From NCBI GenBank assembly GCA_030695415.1, contig JAUYQZ010000007.1, positions 62,001 through 126,000 of the forward strand: a stretch of 64,000 nt of DNA, written 5' to 3'. Both the position numbers and the translations under genes were made by a program. Shown one piece after another: positions 27,080 to 36,359 of the stretch; the first letter of the stretch is position 1, and each line of letters starts with the position of its first letter. The notes under the pieces are model-generated. The model did no database searches, was not told where the DNA came from, and saw nothing but the letters and a program-made list of their open reading frames with translations. Source of the DNA: Hylemonella sp. (GTDB taxonomy: Bacteria; Pseudomonadota; Gammaproteobacteria; Burkholderiales; Burkholderiaceae_C).

Positions 27080-28363
27080 ATGAGCGGCAAAGCCAAACCG
27101 ACCGGGCAGCCCGCCCCTGCGCCCGGCGCAGAATCCACCTTGCGTCAGCTGGCCGAGGACGCCCTGCAGGGCCAGGGCTGGCGCCCGCCCTCGGCCCTGA
27201 AGGACCTGACGGTCGAGCAGACGCAGCGCATGCTGCACGAGCTGGGGGTGCATCAGGTCGAACTGGAGATGCAGAACGAGGAGTTGCGCCGCACCCAGGT
27301 GGAGCTGAGCTCGGCCCGGGCGCGTTATTTCGATCTGTACCAAACGGCGCCGGTGGGGTATGTCACCCTCCGCAAGGACGGCCGCATCGAGCAGGCCAAT
27401 CTGGCGGCGGCCGGCATGCTGGGCTTGAGCGCCGGCACGCTGCGCGATCGGCCGCTGACCGCCTTCATTTTCAGTCAGGACCAGGACCTGTACTACCTGC
27501 ACCGCAGGCAGCCGGGACCCGCCGGGGACTCCCGCTCCTGTGAACTGCGCATGGTCAGGAGTGATGGCGCCCTGCTGTGGGTTCAGCTGGCCACCATGGG
27601 CGCCGAGGGCGTGGACGGCACGCCGGAGGTGCGTGTCGTGATGACCGATGTGACCCAGCACAAGCAGGTCGAGGCCGACCTGCGCGAGAGCGTGCAGCAG
27701 TCGCGCCGCCTGTCGCGCCGTGTGCTGGAGGCGCAGGAGACCGAACGCCGCCGGGTGGCCATGGAGTTGCACGACGAGCTGGGCCAGGCGCTGACCGCCA
27801 TCAAGATCAACCTGCAGGTGGGCGAGCGTTTCCGGCAGCAGACGACGAGTGAGCTCAATGTCGAGAACATCCGGATCGTCGACGAGGCGCTGCTGCAGAT
27901 GCGCCGGCTGGCCTATGGCTTGCGCCCCTCGATGCTGGACGATCTCGGCCTGGCCCCGGCGCTGCGCTGGATGGCGGAGCAGACGGCGCAACGCAGCGGC
28001 CTGGTGCTTCGTTTCGAGCCGGGTGGGGCCGAGGTACGGCTGGCACCCGATATCGAGATCGCCGTTTTTCGCATCGCCCAGGAAGCGCTGAACAATATCG
28101 TGCGCCACGCCCAGGCCCACACCGTGCAGATGACCCTGAGCCGTGAGGGCGGGACATTGGTACTCAGCGTGCAGGACGACGGCCGCGGTTTCGACCTGGC
28201 CGCGATGCGGGCCAGGGCCGTGGCCGGTGGCAGTCTGGGCGTGCTGGGTATGGAAGAGCGTGCCATGCTCATCGGGGCCGAGCTGCTGATCGAATCTGAA
28301 CCGGGCCAGGGTACCCGTCTGCGGCTGCGCTGTCCCATGCAAGCGGCGCGAGAGCTGCCGTGA
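27080..28363 (+). CDS. PAS-containing sensor histidine kinase, NarX/HisKA_3 type
   Basis: The product is 427 aa. A coiled-coil N-terminal region (VHQVELEMQNEELRRTQVEL) leads into a PAS domain (about residues 80-195). The phospho-acceptor His is in RRRVAMELHDELGQALTAIK (about 230). The ATPase domain has IAQEALNNIVRHAQAH and VQDDGRGFDL. There are no membrane segments, so it senses a cytoplasmic signal. It starts four bases after the CheB-CheR stop, and its TGA overlaps the GTG start of the response regulator. Kinase and regulator are therefore an obvious cognate pair. Confidence 0.92.
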   Translation: MSGKAKPTGQPAPAPGAESTLRQLAEDALQGQGWRPPSALKDLTVEQTQRMLHELGVHQVELEMQNEELRRTQVELSSARARYFDLYQTAPVGYVTLRKDGRIEQANLAAAGMLGLSAGTLRDRPLTAFIFSQDQDLYYLHRRQPGPAGDSRSCELRMVRSDGALLWVQLATMGAEGVDGTPEVRVVMTDVTQHKQVEADLRESVQQSRRLSRRVLEAQETERRRVAMELHDELGQALTAIKINLQVGERFRQQTTSELNVENIRIVDEALLQMRRLAYGLRPSMLDDLGLAPALRWMAEQTAQRSGLVLRFEPGGAEVRLAPDIEIAVFRIAQEALNNIVRHAQAHTVQMTLSREGGTLVLSVQDDGRGFDLAAMRARAVAGGSLGVLGMEERAMLIGAELLIESEPGQGTRLRLRCPMQAARELP

Positions 28364-29013
28364 AACCCGTGCGCGTCCTGCTGGCCGACGACCACACGCT
28401 GGTGCGTGCCGGTCTGCGCAAGCTGCTTGAGTCCATGCCTGCCGTGACCGTGGTGGGCGAGGCCGACGACGGTCTGGCCCTGCTGGCACTGGCCGAGCAG
28501 TTGCAGCCGGATCTGGTTCTCATGGACATCGCCATGCCCGGGCTCAACGGCATCGAGGCGACGGCCCGGCTGCTGAAAGCGCTGCCAGGCGCCCGCGTGC
28601 TGATTCTTTCCATGCACCAAAATGAGGAGTACGTTCGGCAGGCCTTGCGCAACGGTGCCAGCGCCTATCTGCTGAAGGACGCCGCACCCGCGGAGCTGGA
28701 ACTGGCCATCCAGGCCGTGCAGCGTGGCGAGACCTACCTGAGCCCGGCGGTGTCACGCGGTGTGATGAGTGACTATGTGCAGCGCCTGCGTGGCGATTCG
28801 GCGCCGGCCGCCATGCTCACTCCGCGCCAGCGAGAAGTGCTGCAGCTGGTGGCCGAGGGGCACAGCAGCAAGGAAATTGCCCGCCGCCTCGACCTGTCGG
28901 TGAAGACGGTGGACACGCACCGCAGCCAGCTGATGAAACAACTGGACATCCATGAAGTGGCGGGCCTGGTGCGCTATGCCCTGCGCTCGGGCCTGATCTC
29001 CTCCGACAGCTGA
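28360..29013 (+). CDS. NarL/LuxR-type response regulator
   Basis: A 217-aa protein starting with GTG that overlaps the kinase stop by four bases (GTGA). The receiver domain (about 1-120) has acidic residues in LLADDHT, the phospho-acceptor Asp in LVLMDIAMPG, and Lys in AYLLKDAAP. The LuxR helix-turn-helix (about 150-212) reads LTPRQREVLQLVAEGHSSKE then IARRLDLSVKTVDTHRSQL. It is the cognate output for the adjoining kinase. Target genes are not evident. Confidence 0.93.
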   Translation: MKPVRVLLADDHTLVRAGLRKLLESMPAVTVVGEADDGLALLALAEQLQPDLVLMDIAMPGLNGIEATARLLKALPGARVLILSMHQNEEYVRQALRNGASAYLLKDAAPAELELAIQAVQRGETYLSPAVSRGVMSDYVQRLRGDSAPAAMLTPRQREVLQLVAEGHSSKEIARRLDLSVKTVDTHRSQLMKQLDIHEVAGLVRYALRSGLISSDS

Positions 29014-29215
29014 GACAGGGCCGGTTCGCGCCGGGCGCTCAGGTGTTTCACCCGCCGGATTCAGGTATCGGCCCGATAGCCATGTCGCCCCAGGCTTCTT
29101 AAAGTCAGGATGTGTGTCCAAAGTCGCACTTTGTTTCAAATCAAAGCCCGCCAGGACCTGACAGTTGTTAAAGTCCATTCGCGCGGTCAAACCGACTGCT
29201 GCCCGGAGGTTCCTT

Positions 29216-29608
29216 ATGAAGACCAAAATCTTGCTGGCTGACGACAACCAGACCTTTGTCTCCTCGGTCAAGCTCTTCCTGAGCATGGTGCCCAATGTGG
29301 AGGTGGTCGGCGTGGCGCACGACGGCCTGCAGGCCGTGACCGAGGCGGAGCGCCTGCAGCCTGACGTGGCCCTGCTTGACATCGCCATGCCCAAGATGAA
29401 TGGCATGGAGGCTGCGCGCCACCTCAAGAGCCTGCCCCGACCGCCGAAGATCGTGTTTCTGTCAGTGCATGACACGGAAGAGTACCGGATCGCGGCCGCC
29501 AGCCTGGGCGTTGACGGGTTTGTCGACAAGTCAGACTTCGTGAACGAGCTGTTCCCTATCGTGACGCGATTGGCGGACGGGACGCGCGACGCCGATACCC
29601 TGCATTGA
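29216..29608 (+). CDS. Single-domain CheY-like response regulator
   Basis: A 130-aa receiver with no output domain. Acidic residues are in KILLADDNQTF, the phospho-acceptor Asp in VALLDIAMPKMNG, and the Lys in GFVDKSDFVNE. GGAGGT six bases before ATG 29216 fixes the start. The 200-base gap upstream shows no clear promoter. It may be a phosphate sink or mobile partner for the preceding signalling proteins. Confidence 0.9.
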   Translation: MKTKILLADDNQTFVSSVKLFLSMVPNVEVVGVAHDGLQAVTEAERLQPDVALLDIAMPKMNGMEAARHLKSLPRPPKIVFLSVHDTEEYRIAAASLGVDGFVDKSDFVNELFPIVTRLADGTRDADTLH

Positions 29609-29638
29609 TCCGGCGGCGAACCCGCCCAATCGCCCCCC

Positions 29639-29672
29639 AGACCCCATGTCCGCGCCAACGGGCATGGGGTCT
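29639..29672. terminator. Hairpin between converging cheY-like and tolA genes
   Basis: AGACCCCATG (29639-29648) pairs perfectly with CATGGGGTCT (29663-29672). It lies between two genes that converge and could end both transcripts. The T-run is weak in either direction, so efficiency is uncertain. Confidence 0.55.
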
Positions 29673-29699
29673 TGTCATTGGGGGCGCCAATGACCGGTC

Positions 29700-30554
29700 T
29701 CAGTCCCTCAGGCGGAAGATGAGAGTCATCGGAGAGGGCACCACGCCCTCTTCGTTGCGCGGCAGCGTGTCGGTCTTGTCGATGGCCTTGAGCACGGCCT
29801 CGTCCCAGTTGGGCACGCCGCTGCTCTTGATCAGCTTGCGCCCGACGATGGTGCCGTCAGGCGAGGTGCGCACCTCCACCTCGGCGGTCGGGTTGCTGGC
29901 CAGCTCCTCGGAGAAGACGATATTCGGCTTGACGCGCGCACGGATGCGGCCAGCGTAGCTGGACGAGACGCCGCCGGAGGATTTCTGGGCCGTGCCGGTG
30001 GCGCTGGGCGTACCCGTGGCGCCGGCCAGGCCGGCCATGCGCTTGATGGCTTCCTCGCGGCGTTGCTTGGCTTCGGCCTCGTCCTTGCGCTTGGCCTCCA
30101 GTTCCTTTTTCTTCTTCTCCTCGGCCAGTTTCCTCTCGCGTTCCTCTTTGTCGCGCTCCAGCTTCTCGCGGGCGAGTTTCTCGCGCGCAAGCCGTTCCCG
30201 ATCCAGCCGCGCCTGCTCCAGCTTCTCCCTGGCCTGGCGCTCCTTCTCGCGGGCCAGCGCGATGTCGGCTTCGCTCTGGCCTGGCTCCTCGGCCTTGGGC
30301 GGCGGTGGCGGCGGGGGGGCGGGCTCCGGGGCGGGTTCGGGTGCGGGCTCGACCTGCGGGGGCGCGGCCTGTTGCGGCACGGCAGACCAGAGTTCGGCTT
30401 CGACGGAGAGGCTGGTGTCGCTGCGGCGCCAGCTCACCCCCCAGGTGAGGGCGACCAGCAGCAGGCCGTGGATGAGCACGGCCAGGCCGTAGGCACGCAG
30501 CAGGCCCTGGCGGGGCCGGGGCGGATCGAATTCGAAGCGGCTGGCGGTGTGCAT
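29700..30554 (-). CDS. tolA: TolA, inner-membrane bridge of the Tol-Pal system
   Basis: The product is 284 aa. One N-terminal membrane helix (about residues 22-42, AYGLAVLIHGLLLVALTWGV) is followed by a proline-rich linker (PAPEPAPEPAPPPPPPP). A long charged helix about 95-170 (AREKLEQARLDRERLAREK and similar) leads to a C-terminal TonB/TolA domain (VEVRTSPDGTIVGRKLIKSS). TolA spans the periplasm and links the TolQR motor to Pal/TolB. It is shorter than E. coli TolA (421 aa). It is the last gene of the leftward run; tolB and pal do not follow. Confidence 0.92.
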   Translation of the reverse strand: MHTASRFEFDPPRPRQGLLRAYGLAVLIHGLLLVALTWGVSWRRSDTSLSVEAELWSAVPQQAAPPQVEPAPEPAPEPAPPPPPPPKAEEPGQSEADIALAREKERQAREKLEQARLDRERLAREKLAREKLERDKEERERKLAEEKKKKELEAKRKDEAEAKQRREEAIKRMAGLAGATGTPSATGTAQKSSGGVSSSYAGRIRARVKPNIVFSEELASNPTAEVEVRTSPDGTIVGRKLIKSSGVPNWDEAVLKAIDKTDTLPRNEEGVVPSPMTLIFRLRD

Positions 30555-30573
30555 GCGGGACCTGCAGCGAGCG

Positions 30574-31002
<429 letters not shown>

Positions 31003-31015
31003 GGTGCACTCCTTA

Positions 31016-31281
31016 GGGTCTGTTCACACGGATTTCTCCAGTGCGAACGTGGTTAAAACCGCGCCAGTCTAGGCGCGCGACGACGCCCAGGCTGGCTGCC
31101 TGGGCTAGGAGTGCAACAACGAGTGGCGCGGTTTTAACCCCGTTCCCTAGGGGTTGCGGCCAAAAAAGCCATGTGGGGTGTTGCGCGGACTTGCCGGAGA
31201 TTACTCCGGCGGCGTCCACGCGCCTACCGCAAGACATTTTTGAGCCGCAACGCATCTGGAGAAATCCGTGTGAACAGACCC
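31016..31281. mobile_element. 266-bp MITE inserted exactly in the tolQ stop codon
   Basis: Perfect 25-bp terminal inverted repeats (31016-31040 beginning GGGTCTGTTCACACGG; 31257-31281 its complement) are flanked by a TA duplication at 31014-31015 and 31282-31283. An inner perfect 16-bp inverted repeat lies at 31051-31066 and 31124-31139. There is no transposase gene. TA duplication plus a GGGTCTGTT end recalls IS5/IS427-like or IS630-like elements, so an outside transposase must have moved it. Removing the element restores tolQ ending TAA followed by AGGAG and the tolR ATG. Confidence 0.92.
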
Positions 31282-31993
31282 TAGAAGGTGGAGGCCTGCG
31301 CCGCAGCTTGCGCCGCCGCCGGCTGCGCGCCGGTGTTGCGCTGCAGGATGTTGGAGAACTCCTCAATGAAGGTCTCCATCATGATGGCCACGCGGTCGAT
31401 CTCGCGTGCAAAGCGGTTGTAGGCCACCACGGCCGGGATCGCCGCGAACAGGCCGATGGCCGTGGCCACCAGGGCTTCCGCGATACCGGGCGCCACGGTG
31501 GCCAGTGTCACCTGCTGCAGCGAGGCCAGGCCAATGAAGGCGTGCATGATGCCCCACACCGTGCCGAACAGGCCGACATAAGGCGAGACCGAGCCGACCG
31601 ATGCCAGGAAGGAGAGGTTGGTTTCCACCACGTCCATCTCGCGCTGGAAGCTCGCGCGCATGGCACGGCGCGCGCCGTCGAGCAGGGTGCCGGGATCGGT
31701 GATGCGACGCTCGCGCAGCTTCTGGTACTCGCGCAGACCGGCCACGAAGATGCGTTCCATGGGGCCGCCGGTCTGGGCCTTCTGCGCGGCCTGGGCGAAC
31801 AGGGTGTTAAGGTTGGCGCCGGACCAGAAGTCGCGCTCGAACTTCTCATTGAGTTCGCGCACGCGCCGCAGCGAGAACAGCTTGCTGAAGATGGCAGCCC
31901 AGCTGGCGATGGACACCAGCAGCAGCAGCAGCATGACGGCCTGCACGACCCAGCTCGCGTGCAGGACCAGTTGGATGATGGAAAGGTCTTGGT

Positions 31994-31997
<4 letters not shown>
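31281..31997 (-). CDS. tolQ: TolQ, ExbB-family proton-channel subunit
   Basis: A 238-aa inner-membrane protein with three predicted membrane segments: near residues 10-30 (VLHASWVVQAVMLLLLLVSI), about 140-160 (SPYVGLFGTVWGIMHAFIGL) and about 170-190 (GIAEALVATAIGLFAAIPAV). It pairs with TolR as the Tol motor. Its ATG overlaps the ybgC stop by four bases. Its last base pair belongs to a MITE: the TA of the stop codon is the target duplication and the final G is the element's terminal base. Confidence 0.95.
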
Positions 31998-32398
<401 letters not shown>

Positions 32399-32405
32399 GC
32401 GGTGC

Positions 32406-33590
32406 TCAGCGTAGAATTTTTTGCAGCCGTTCCACCGCGGCCTGCAGCTGGGGCAGGGCGCTGGCGGTGGAGAAGCGGATGTAGTGCTGTGTTTCGGCGC
32501 TGCCGAAGTCGCGCCCGGGGGTGACGGCCACATGGGCCTGCTGCATGAGCGCGAAGCTCAGGTCCCAGCTGTCCTTCACACCCAGCTTCTGGCAGGCTTG
32601 CGTGCAGTCGGCCCAGGCGTAGAAGGCGCCGTCGGGCATGACCGGCACCTTCAGGTCCAGCGCGTTCAGGGCCGGGATAAAGTAGTCGCGCCGAGCCTTG
32701 AACTCGGCACGGCGGCGCTCGTACTCCGCCAGGCTGTCGGCCTCGAAGCAGGCCAGCGCGGCGTGCTGGGCGATGGTGCTGGGGCAGATGTAGAGGTTCT
32801 GCGCCAGGCGCTCGACCACGGGTACCAATTCTTCCGGCAGCACCAGCCAGCCCAGGCGCCAGCCGGTCATGCTGAAGTACTTGCTGAAGCTGTTGATCGA
32901 GATGATGTCCTCGCTGATGCCCAGCGCGCTGTGGCCGTAGCGTTCCTCGTAGCTCAGGCCGAGGTAGATTTCATCGACCAGGGTCACGCCATCGTGTTCC
33001 GTCACCACTTCATGGATGCGGCGCAGCTCGGCCGGGTCGATGGAGGTGCCCGTGGGGTTGGAGGGCGAGGCCAGCAGCACGCCGCGCGTGCGTGGCCCCC
33101 AGGCCTCGCGCACCTGGTCGGCGCTGAGCTGGAAGCGCTCGGCCGGGCCGCAGGGGATGAGCCGGGCCGTGCCCTCAGCGGCGCTGACGAAGTGCCGGTT
33201 GCAGGGGTAACTCGGGTCCGGCATCAGGATCTCGTCGCCTGCTTCGACCAGGGCCAGGCAGGCCAGCTGCAGCGCGGCCGAGGCGCCGGCGGTGACGACG
33301 ATGCGGCTGGCGGGCACCGCAAGGCCGAAGCGCTGCGCATACCAGCCGCTGATGCGCTCGCGCAGGGCGGGCAGGCCGGTGGCGTCGGTGTACTGGCTGC
33401 GGCCGGCGCGCACGGCGCGTTCGGCCGCTTCCTGCACCAGCGGCGGCGCCGTGAAATCAGGCTCGCCGATGTTCAGGAAGATCATGGGCGCGCTGCCCTG
33501 GGACGCTTCGCGCGCCAGGGCAGAGGCGGCCTTGGCCACCTCCATCACGTAGAAGGGTTCGATCTTCTGCGCGCGGGACGCGATTCTCAT
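32406..33590 (-). CDS. Class I/II pyridoxal-phosphate aminotransferase
   Basis: A 394-aa fold-type I aminotransferase. The PLP Lys is in INSFSKYFSMTGWRLGW. Other landmarks are NIGEPDFTAPP, SQYTDATGLPALRERI, ASPSNPTGTSI, LVDEIYLGLSYEE and the C-terminal Arg in YIRFSTA. The family includes aspartate, tyrosine and alanine-type enzymes. The amino donor cannot be told from sequence alone. It lies in the rib-nusB-tol run with gaps of seven to eight bases on each side. Confidence 0.92.
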   Translation of the reverse strand: MRIASRAQKIEPFYVMEVAKAASALAREASQGSAPMIFLNIGEPDFTAPPLVQEAAERAVRAGRSQYTDATGLPALRERISGWYAQRFGLAVPASRIVVTAGASAALQLACLALVEAGDEILMPDPSYPCNRHFVSAAEGTARLIPCGPAERFQLSADQVREAWGPRTRGVLLASPSNPTGTSIDPAELRRIHEVVTEHDGVTLVDEIYLGLSYEERYGHSALGISEDIISINSFSKYFSMTGWRLGWLVLPEELVPVVERLAQNLYICPSTIAQHAALACFEADSLAEYERRRAEFKARRDYFIPALNALDLKVPVMPDGAFYAWADCTQACQKLGVKDSWDLSFALMQQAHVAVTPGRDFGSAETQHYIRFSTASALPQLQAAVERLQKILR

Positions 33591-33598
33591 GCGCGCAA

Positions 33599-34090
33599 TC
33601 AGTCCCGGACGCTCTTGGCCTTGCCGCTGGCGCGGTCAGATGCCACCTCGGGGGCACGCAGGGTGGGCGCCAGGCCGTTGAGTACGCCGTTGACGTACTT
33701 GTGGCCATCGGTGCCGCCAAAGGACTTGGCCAGCTCGATGCATTCGTTGAGCACCACGCGCCAGGGCACGTCCAGGCAGTGCTGCATTTCGTAGGCGCCG
33801 ATCCACATGACGGCGCGTTCGATGGGCGAGAGCTCGGTGAGCTTGCGGTCCAGCAGCGGCGTGATCAGGCGGTCGAGCTCGTCGGCCTGGGCCACGCAGC
33901 CGTGCAGCAGGGCATCGTAATGCGCGGCGTCGGCCTTGGAGAAGCCGGCCAGGTCGCGGGTGAAGGTATCGATGTCGCCGGTCTCGTTGCGGCCGACCAG
34001 GTGCTGGTACAGGGCCTGCAGCGCAAACTCGCGGGCGCGGCTGCGGCCGGACTTGGCGGCCGGTTTGCGCGGGGCGGTGGAGGTGCTCAT
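33599..34090 (-). CDS. nusB: Transcription antitermination factor NusB
   Basis: A 163-aa all-helical protein that, with NusE, binds boxA RNA in rRNA transcription antitermination. Conserved segments are [18 protein letters not shown] and [19 protein letters not shown] near the middle, then [20 protein letters not shown] at the end. Its start overlaps the ribH stop by four bases (ATGA). ribH-nusB linkage is common in proteobacteria. Confidence 0.95.
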   Translation of the reverse strand: MSTSTAPRKPAAKSGRSRAREFALQALYQHLVGRNETGDIDTFTRDLAGFSKADAAHYDALLHGCVAQADELDRLITPLLDRKLTELSPIERAVMWIGAYEMQHCLDVPWRVVLNECIELAKSFGGTDGHKYVNGVLNGLAPTLRAPEVASDRASGKAKSVRD

Positions 34091-34563
34091 CCGATGTGTT
34101 CCATCAGGTTGGCCATTTCCACGGCGACGCGGGCGGCGTCGCGGCCCTTGTCGGTCTGGCGCGCCACGGCCTGATCCATGGTTTCCACGGTGAGGATGGC
34201 GTTGGCGATGGGCAACTGGTAGTCCAGGGCCACGCGGGTGACCGCAGCGCCCGACTCGTTGGCCACCAGTTCGAAGTGGTAGGTCTCGCCGCGGATGATG
34301 CAGCCCAGCGCGATCAGCGCGTCGTAGCCGTTCTTCTCGGCCAGCGCCTGCAGCGCCAGCGGCACTTCCAGCGCGCCAGGCACCATCACATGGTCGATGT
34401 TCTTGGTCAACACGCCCAGTGCGGCCAGCTCGGCGCGGCAGGCGACCGCCAGGGCGTTGGTGACGGACTCATTGAAGCGGGCCTGCACGATGCCAATGGC
34501 CAGCTTGCGGCCGTCCAGGCGTGCGTCGGTGGGTTCGAGATTGCCTTTGTCGGCGCCAAACAT
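34087..34563 (-). CDS. ribH: 6,7-dimethyl-8-ribityllumazine synthase
   Basis: A 158-aa subunit that condenses a ribityl-pyrimidine with dihydroxybutanone phosphate to make lumazine. Conserved are [54 protein letters not shown] and [12 protein letters not shown]. It assembles into pentamers or icosahedra in the cytosol. It is 18 bases after ribBX. Confidence 0.96.
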   Translation of the reverse strand: MFGADKGNLEPTDARLDGRKLAIGIVQARFNESVTNALAVACRAELAALGVLTKNIDHVMVPGALEVPLALQALAEKNGYDALIALGCIIRGETYHFELVANESGAAVTRVALDYQLPIANAILTVETMDQAVARQTDKGRDAARVAVEMANLMEHIG

Positions 34564-34581
34564 GGTGATGTCCTTCGGGTT

Positions 34582-35697
34582 TTATTTACTGAGGTAGCCG
34601 GCCACTTCGAGTCCGTAGCCGGTCATGCTGGGCAGCCGGCGCGGGTTGCCCATGAGGTTCATCTTGTGCACGCCGCAGTCGCGCAGGATCTGCGCGCCCA
34701 CACCATAGGTACGCAGGTCCATGCGGCCGCGTTCGGGCGCGTGGCTGGCGCGCGCCGTGCCCTCGAACTGGGCCAGCAGCTGGGTGGCGCTTTCGCCGGC
34801 ATTGAGCAGCACCACGACGCCACGGCCTTCGGTGGCGATGCGCGAGAGGCAGGCGTCCAGGCTCCAGGAGTGCATGGCACGGCCGACCTCCAGCGCGTCC
34901 AGCACCGACAGCGGTTCGTGCACGCGGGCTGGAATCGTGTCTTGCGGCGTCCACTGGCCACGCACCAGGGCCAGGTGCAGGCTCTGGCTGGGCTTGTCGC
35001 GGTAGGCATGGGCCGTGAAGTCGCCAAAGGCCGTCTTGATCGGACGGCTGCCGATCTTTTCGATCAGCGATTCGTTGCGGCTGCGGTGCTCGATCAGGTC
35101 GGCGATGGTGCCGATCTTCAGGCCGTGTTCGGCGGCGAAGGCCTGCAGGTCGGGCAGGCGCGCCATGGTGCCGTCGTCCTTCATGATCTCGCAGATCACG
35201 GCGGCGGGCGAGCAGCCCGCCATGGCCGAGAGGTCGCAGCCGGCTTCGGTGTGGCCGGCGCGCATGAGCACGCCGCCGTCCACCGCCTGCAGCGGGAAGA
35301 TGTGGCCGGGTTGCACCAGGTCTTCGGGTTTTGCGGTCGAGGCCACGGCGGCCTGCACCGTGCGCGCGCGGTCGGCGGCCGAGATGCCGGTCGTCACGCC
35401 CGTGGCGGCTTCGATGGAGACGGTAAAGGCCGTGCTGTAGACCGTACCGTTGCGCGTGGCCATGGGGGGCAGGCGCAGGTACTCGCAGCGCTCGCGGGTG
35501 AGCGTCAGGCAGATCAGGCCGCGGCCGAAGCGGGCCATGAAGTTGATGGCCTCGGGCGTGACATGGTCGGCCGCCAGCACCAGGTCGCCCTCGTTCTCGC
35601 GGTCTTCCTCGTCGACCAGGATGACCATGCGACCGGCGCGCATCTCGGCGACGATGTCTTCGACCGGCGAGATCGCCACGGGTGTTTGAGCGCTCAT
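34582..35697 (-). CDS. ribBA: RibBX: dihydroxybutanone-phosphate synthase with a degenerate GTP cyclohydrolase II-like domain
   Basis: The product is 371 aa. The N-terminal RibB domain (about 1-205) is intact: [32 protein letters not shown] and [16 protein letters not shown], with the acidic metal site. The C-terminal domain resembles GTP cyclohydrolase II ([25 protein letters not shown]). It lacks the zinc-binding Cys cluster: the site reads [20 protein letters not shown], and RQEGRGIGL has become [11 protein letters not shown]. It therefore probably lacks GTP cyclohydrolase II activity. ATG 35697 overlaps the ribE stop. Confidence 0.92.
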   Translation of the reverse strand: MSAQTPVAISPVEDIVAEMRAGRMVILVDEEDRENEGDLVLAADHVTPEAINFMARFGRGLICLTLTRERCEYLRLPPMATRNGTVYSTAFTVSIEAATGVTTGISAADRARTVQAAVASTAKPEDLVQPGHIFPLQAVDGGVLMRAGHTEAGCDLSAMAGCSPAAVICEIMKDDGTMARLPDLQAFAAEHGLKIGTIADLIEHRSRNESLIEKIGSRPIKTAFGDFTAHAYRDKPSQSLHLALVRGQWTPQDTIPARVHEPLSVLDALEVGRAMHSWSLDACLSRIATEGRGVVVLLNAGESATQLLAQFEGTARASHAPERGRMDLRTYGVGAQILRDCGVHKMNLMGNPRRLPSMTGYGLEVAGYLSK

Positions 35698-36335
35698 GCG
35701 GATGCTTTCTGCGGGAGGGTGCCGGCGGCGAGCATGCGCTCGACGTAACGCGCCACCGTGTCGATTTCGAGGTTCACGCCCACGCCCGCCTTGAGCAGGC
35801 CCAGGCTGGTGTTCTGCACCGTATGGGGAATCAGGTTGATGCTGATCTCGCAACCCTCGGCCTTGTCGCTCACGCGGTTGACGGTCAGGCTCACGCCGTT
35901 GACGGTGATGGAGCCCTTGTAGGCCAGGTACTTGGCCAGTTCGGCCGGCGCCTGGATGCGCAGCTCCCAGCTTTCGCCGACCTGCGCAAAGTAGTTGACG
36001 CGACCGACCCCGTCCACATGGCCCGAGACGATGTGACCGCCCAGGCGGTCGCCGGCGCGCAGGGCCTTTTCGAGGTTGATCGGGGCACCGATCTGCAGGC
36101 CGGTGGTGCGGGCCAGCGATTCGGCCGAGATGTCGATGGTGAACTGCTTCTGTGGCAGATCCAGGCTGGTGACGGTCATGCAGGCGCCATTGAGGGCGAT
36201 GCTGTCACCCAGGCCGACGTCGTCGAGGTAGGCGGGCGGGCAGGCAATCGCGAGGCGCTTGCCATGCTGTAAAGAGCTTCCCAGGTCGTGACTGGCGACG
36301 ATGCGCCCCACGCCGGTGATGATTCCGGTGAACAT
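35694..36335 (-). CDS. ribE: Riboflavin synthase, alpha subunit
   Basis: A 213-aa enzyme that converts two lumazines to riboflavin and the ribityl-pyrimidine. It shows the two tandem barrel repeats of the family. The first begins MFTGIITGVGRIVA with SIALNGACMTVTSL. The second has GGHIVSGHVDGVGRV and SITVNGVSLTVNRV. It lies 24 bases after ribD. Confidence 0.96.
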   Translation of the reverse strand: MFTGIITGVGRIVASHDLGSSLQHGKRLAIACPPAYLDDVGLGDSIALNGACMTVTSLDLPQKQFTIDISAESLARTTGLQIGAPINLEKALRAGDRLGGHIVSGHVDGVGRVNYFAQVGESWELRIQAPAELAKYLAYKGSITVNGVSLTVNRVSDKAEGCEISINLIPHTVQNTSLGLLKAGVGVNLEIDTVARYVERMLAAGTLPQKASA

Positions 36336-36359
36336 CCGGCTATTTTCGCAGGGAAACGG

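Noticed and set aside
31013-31366. Minus-strand ORF covering the MITE and the end of tolQ
   Set aside because: Its codons come from the non-coding element and from tolQ in another frame. No transposase or other domain is present.
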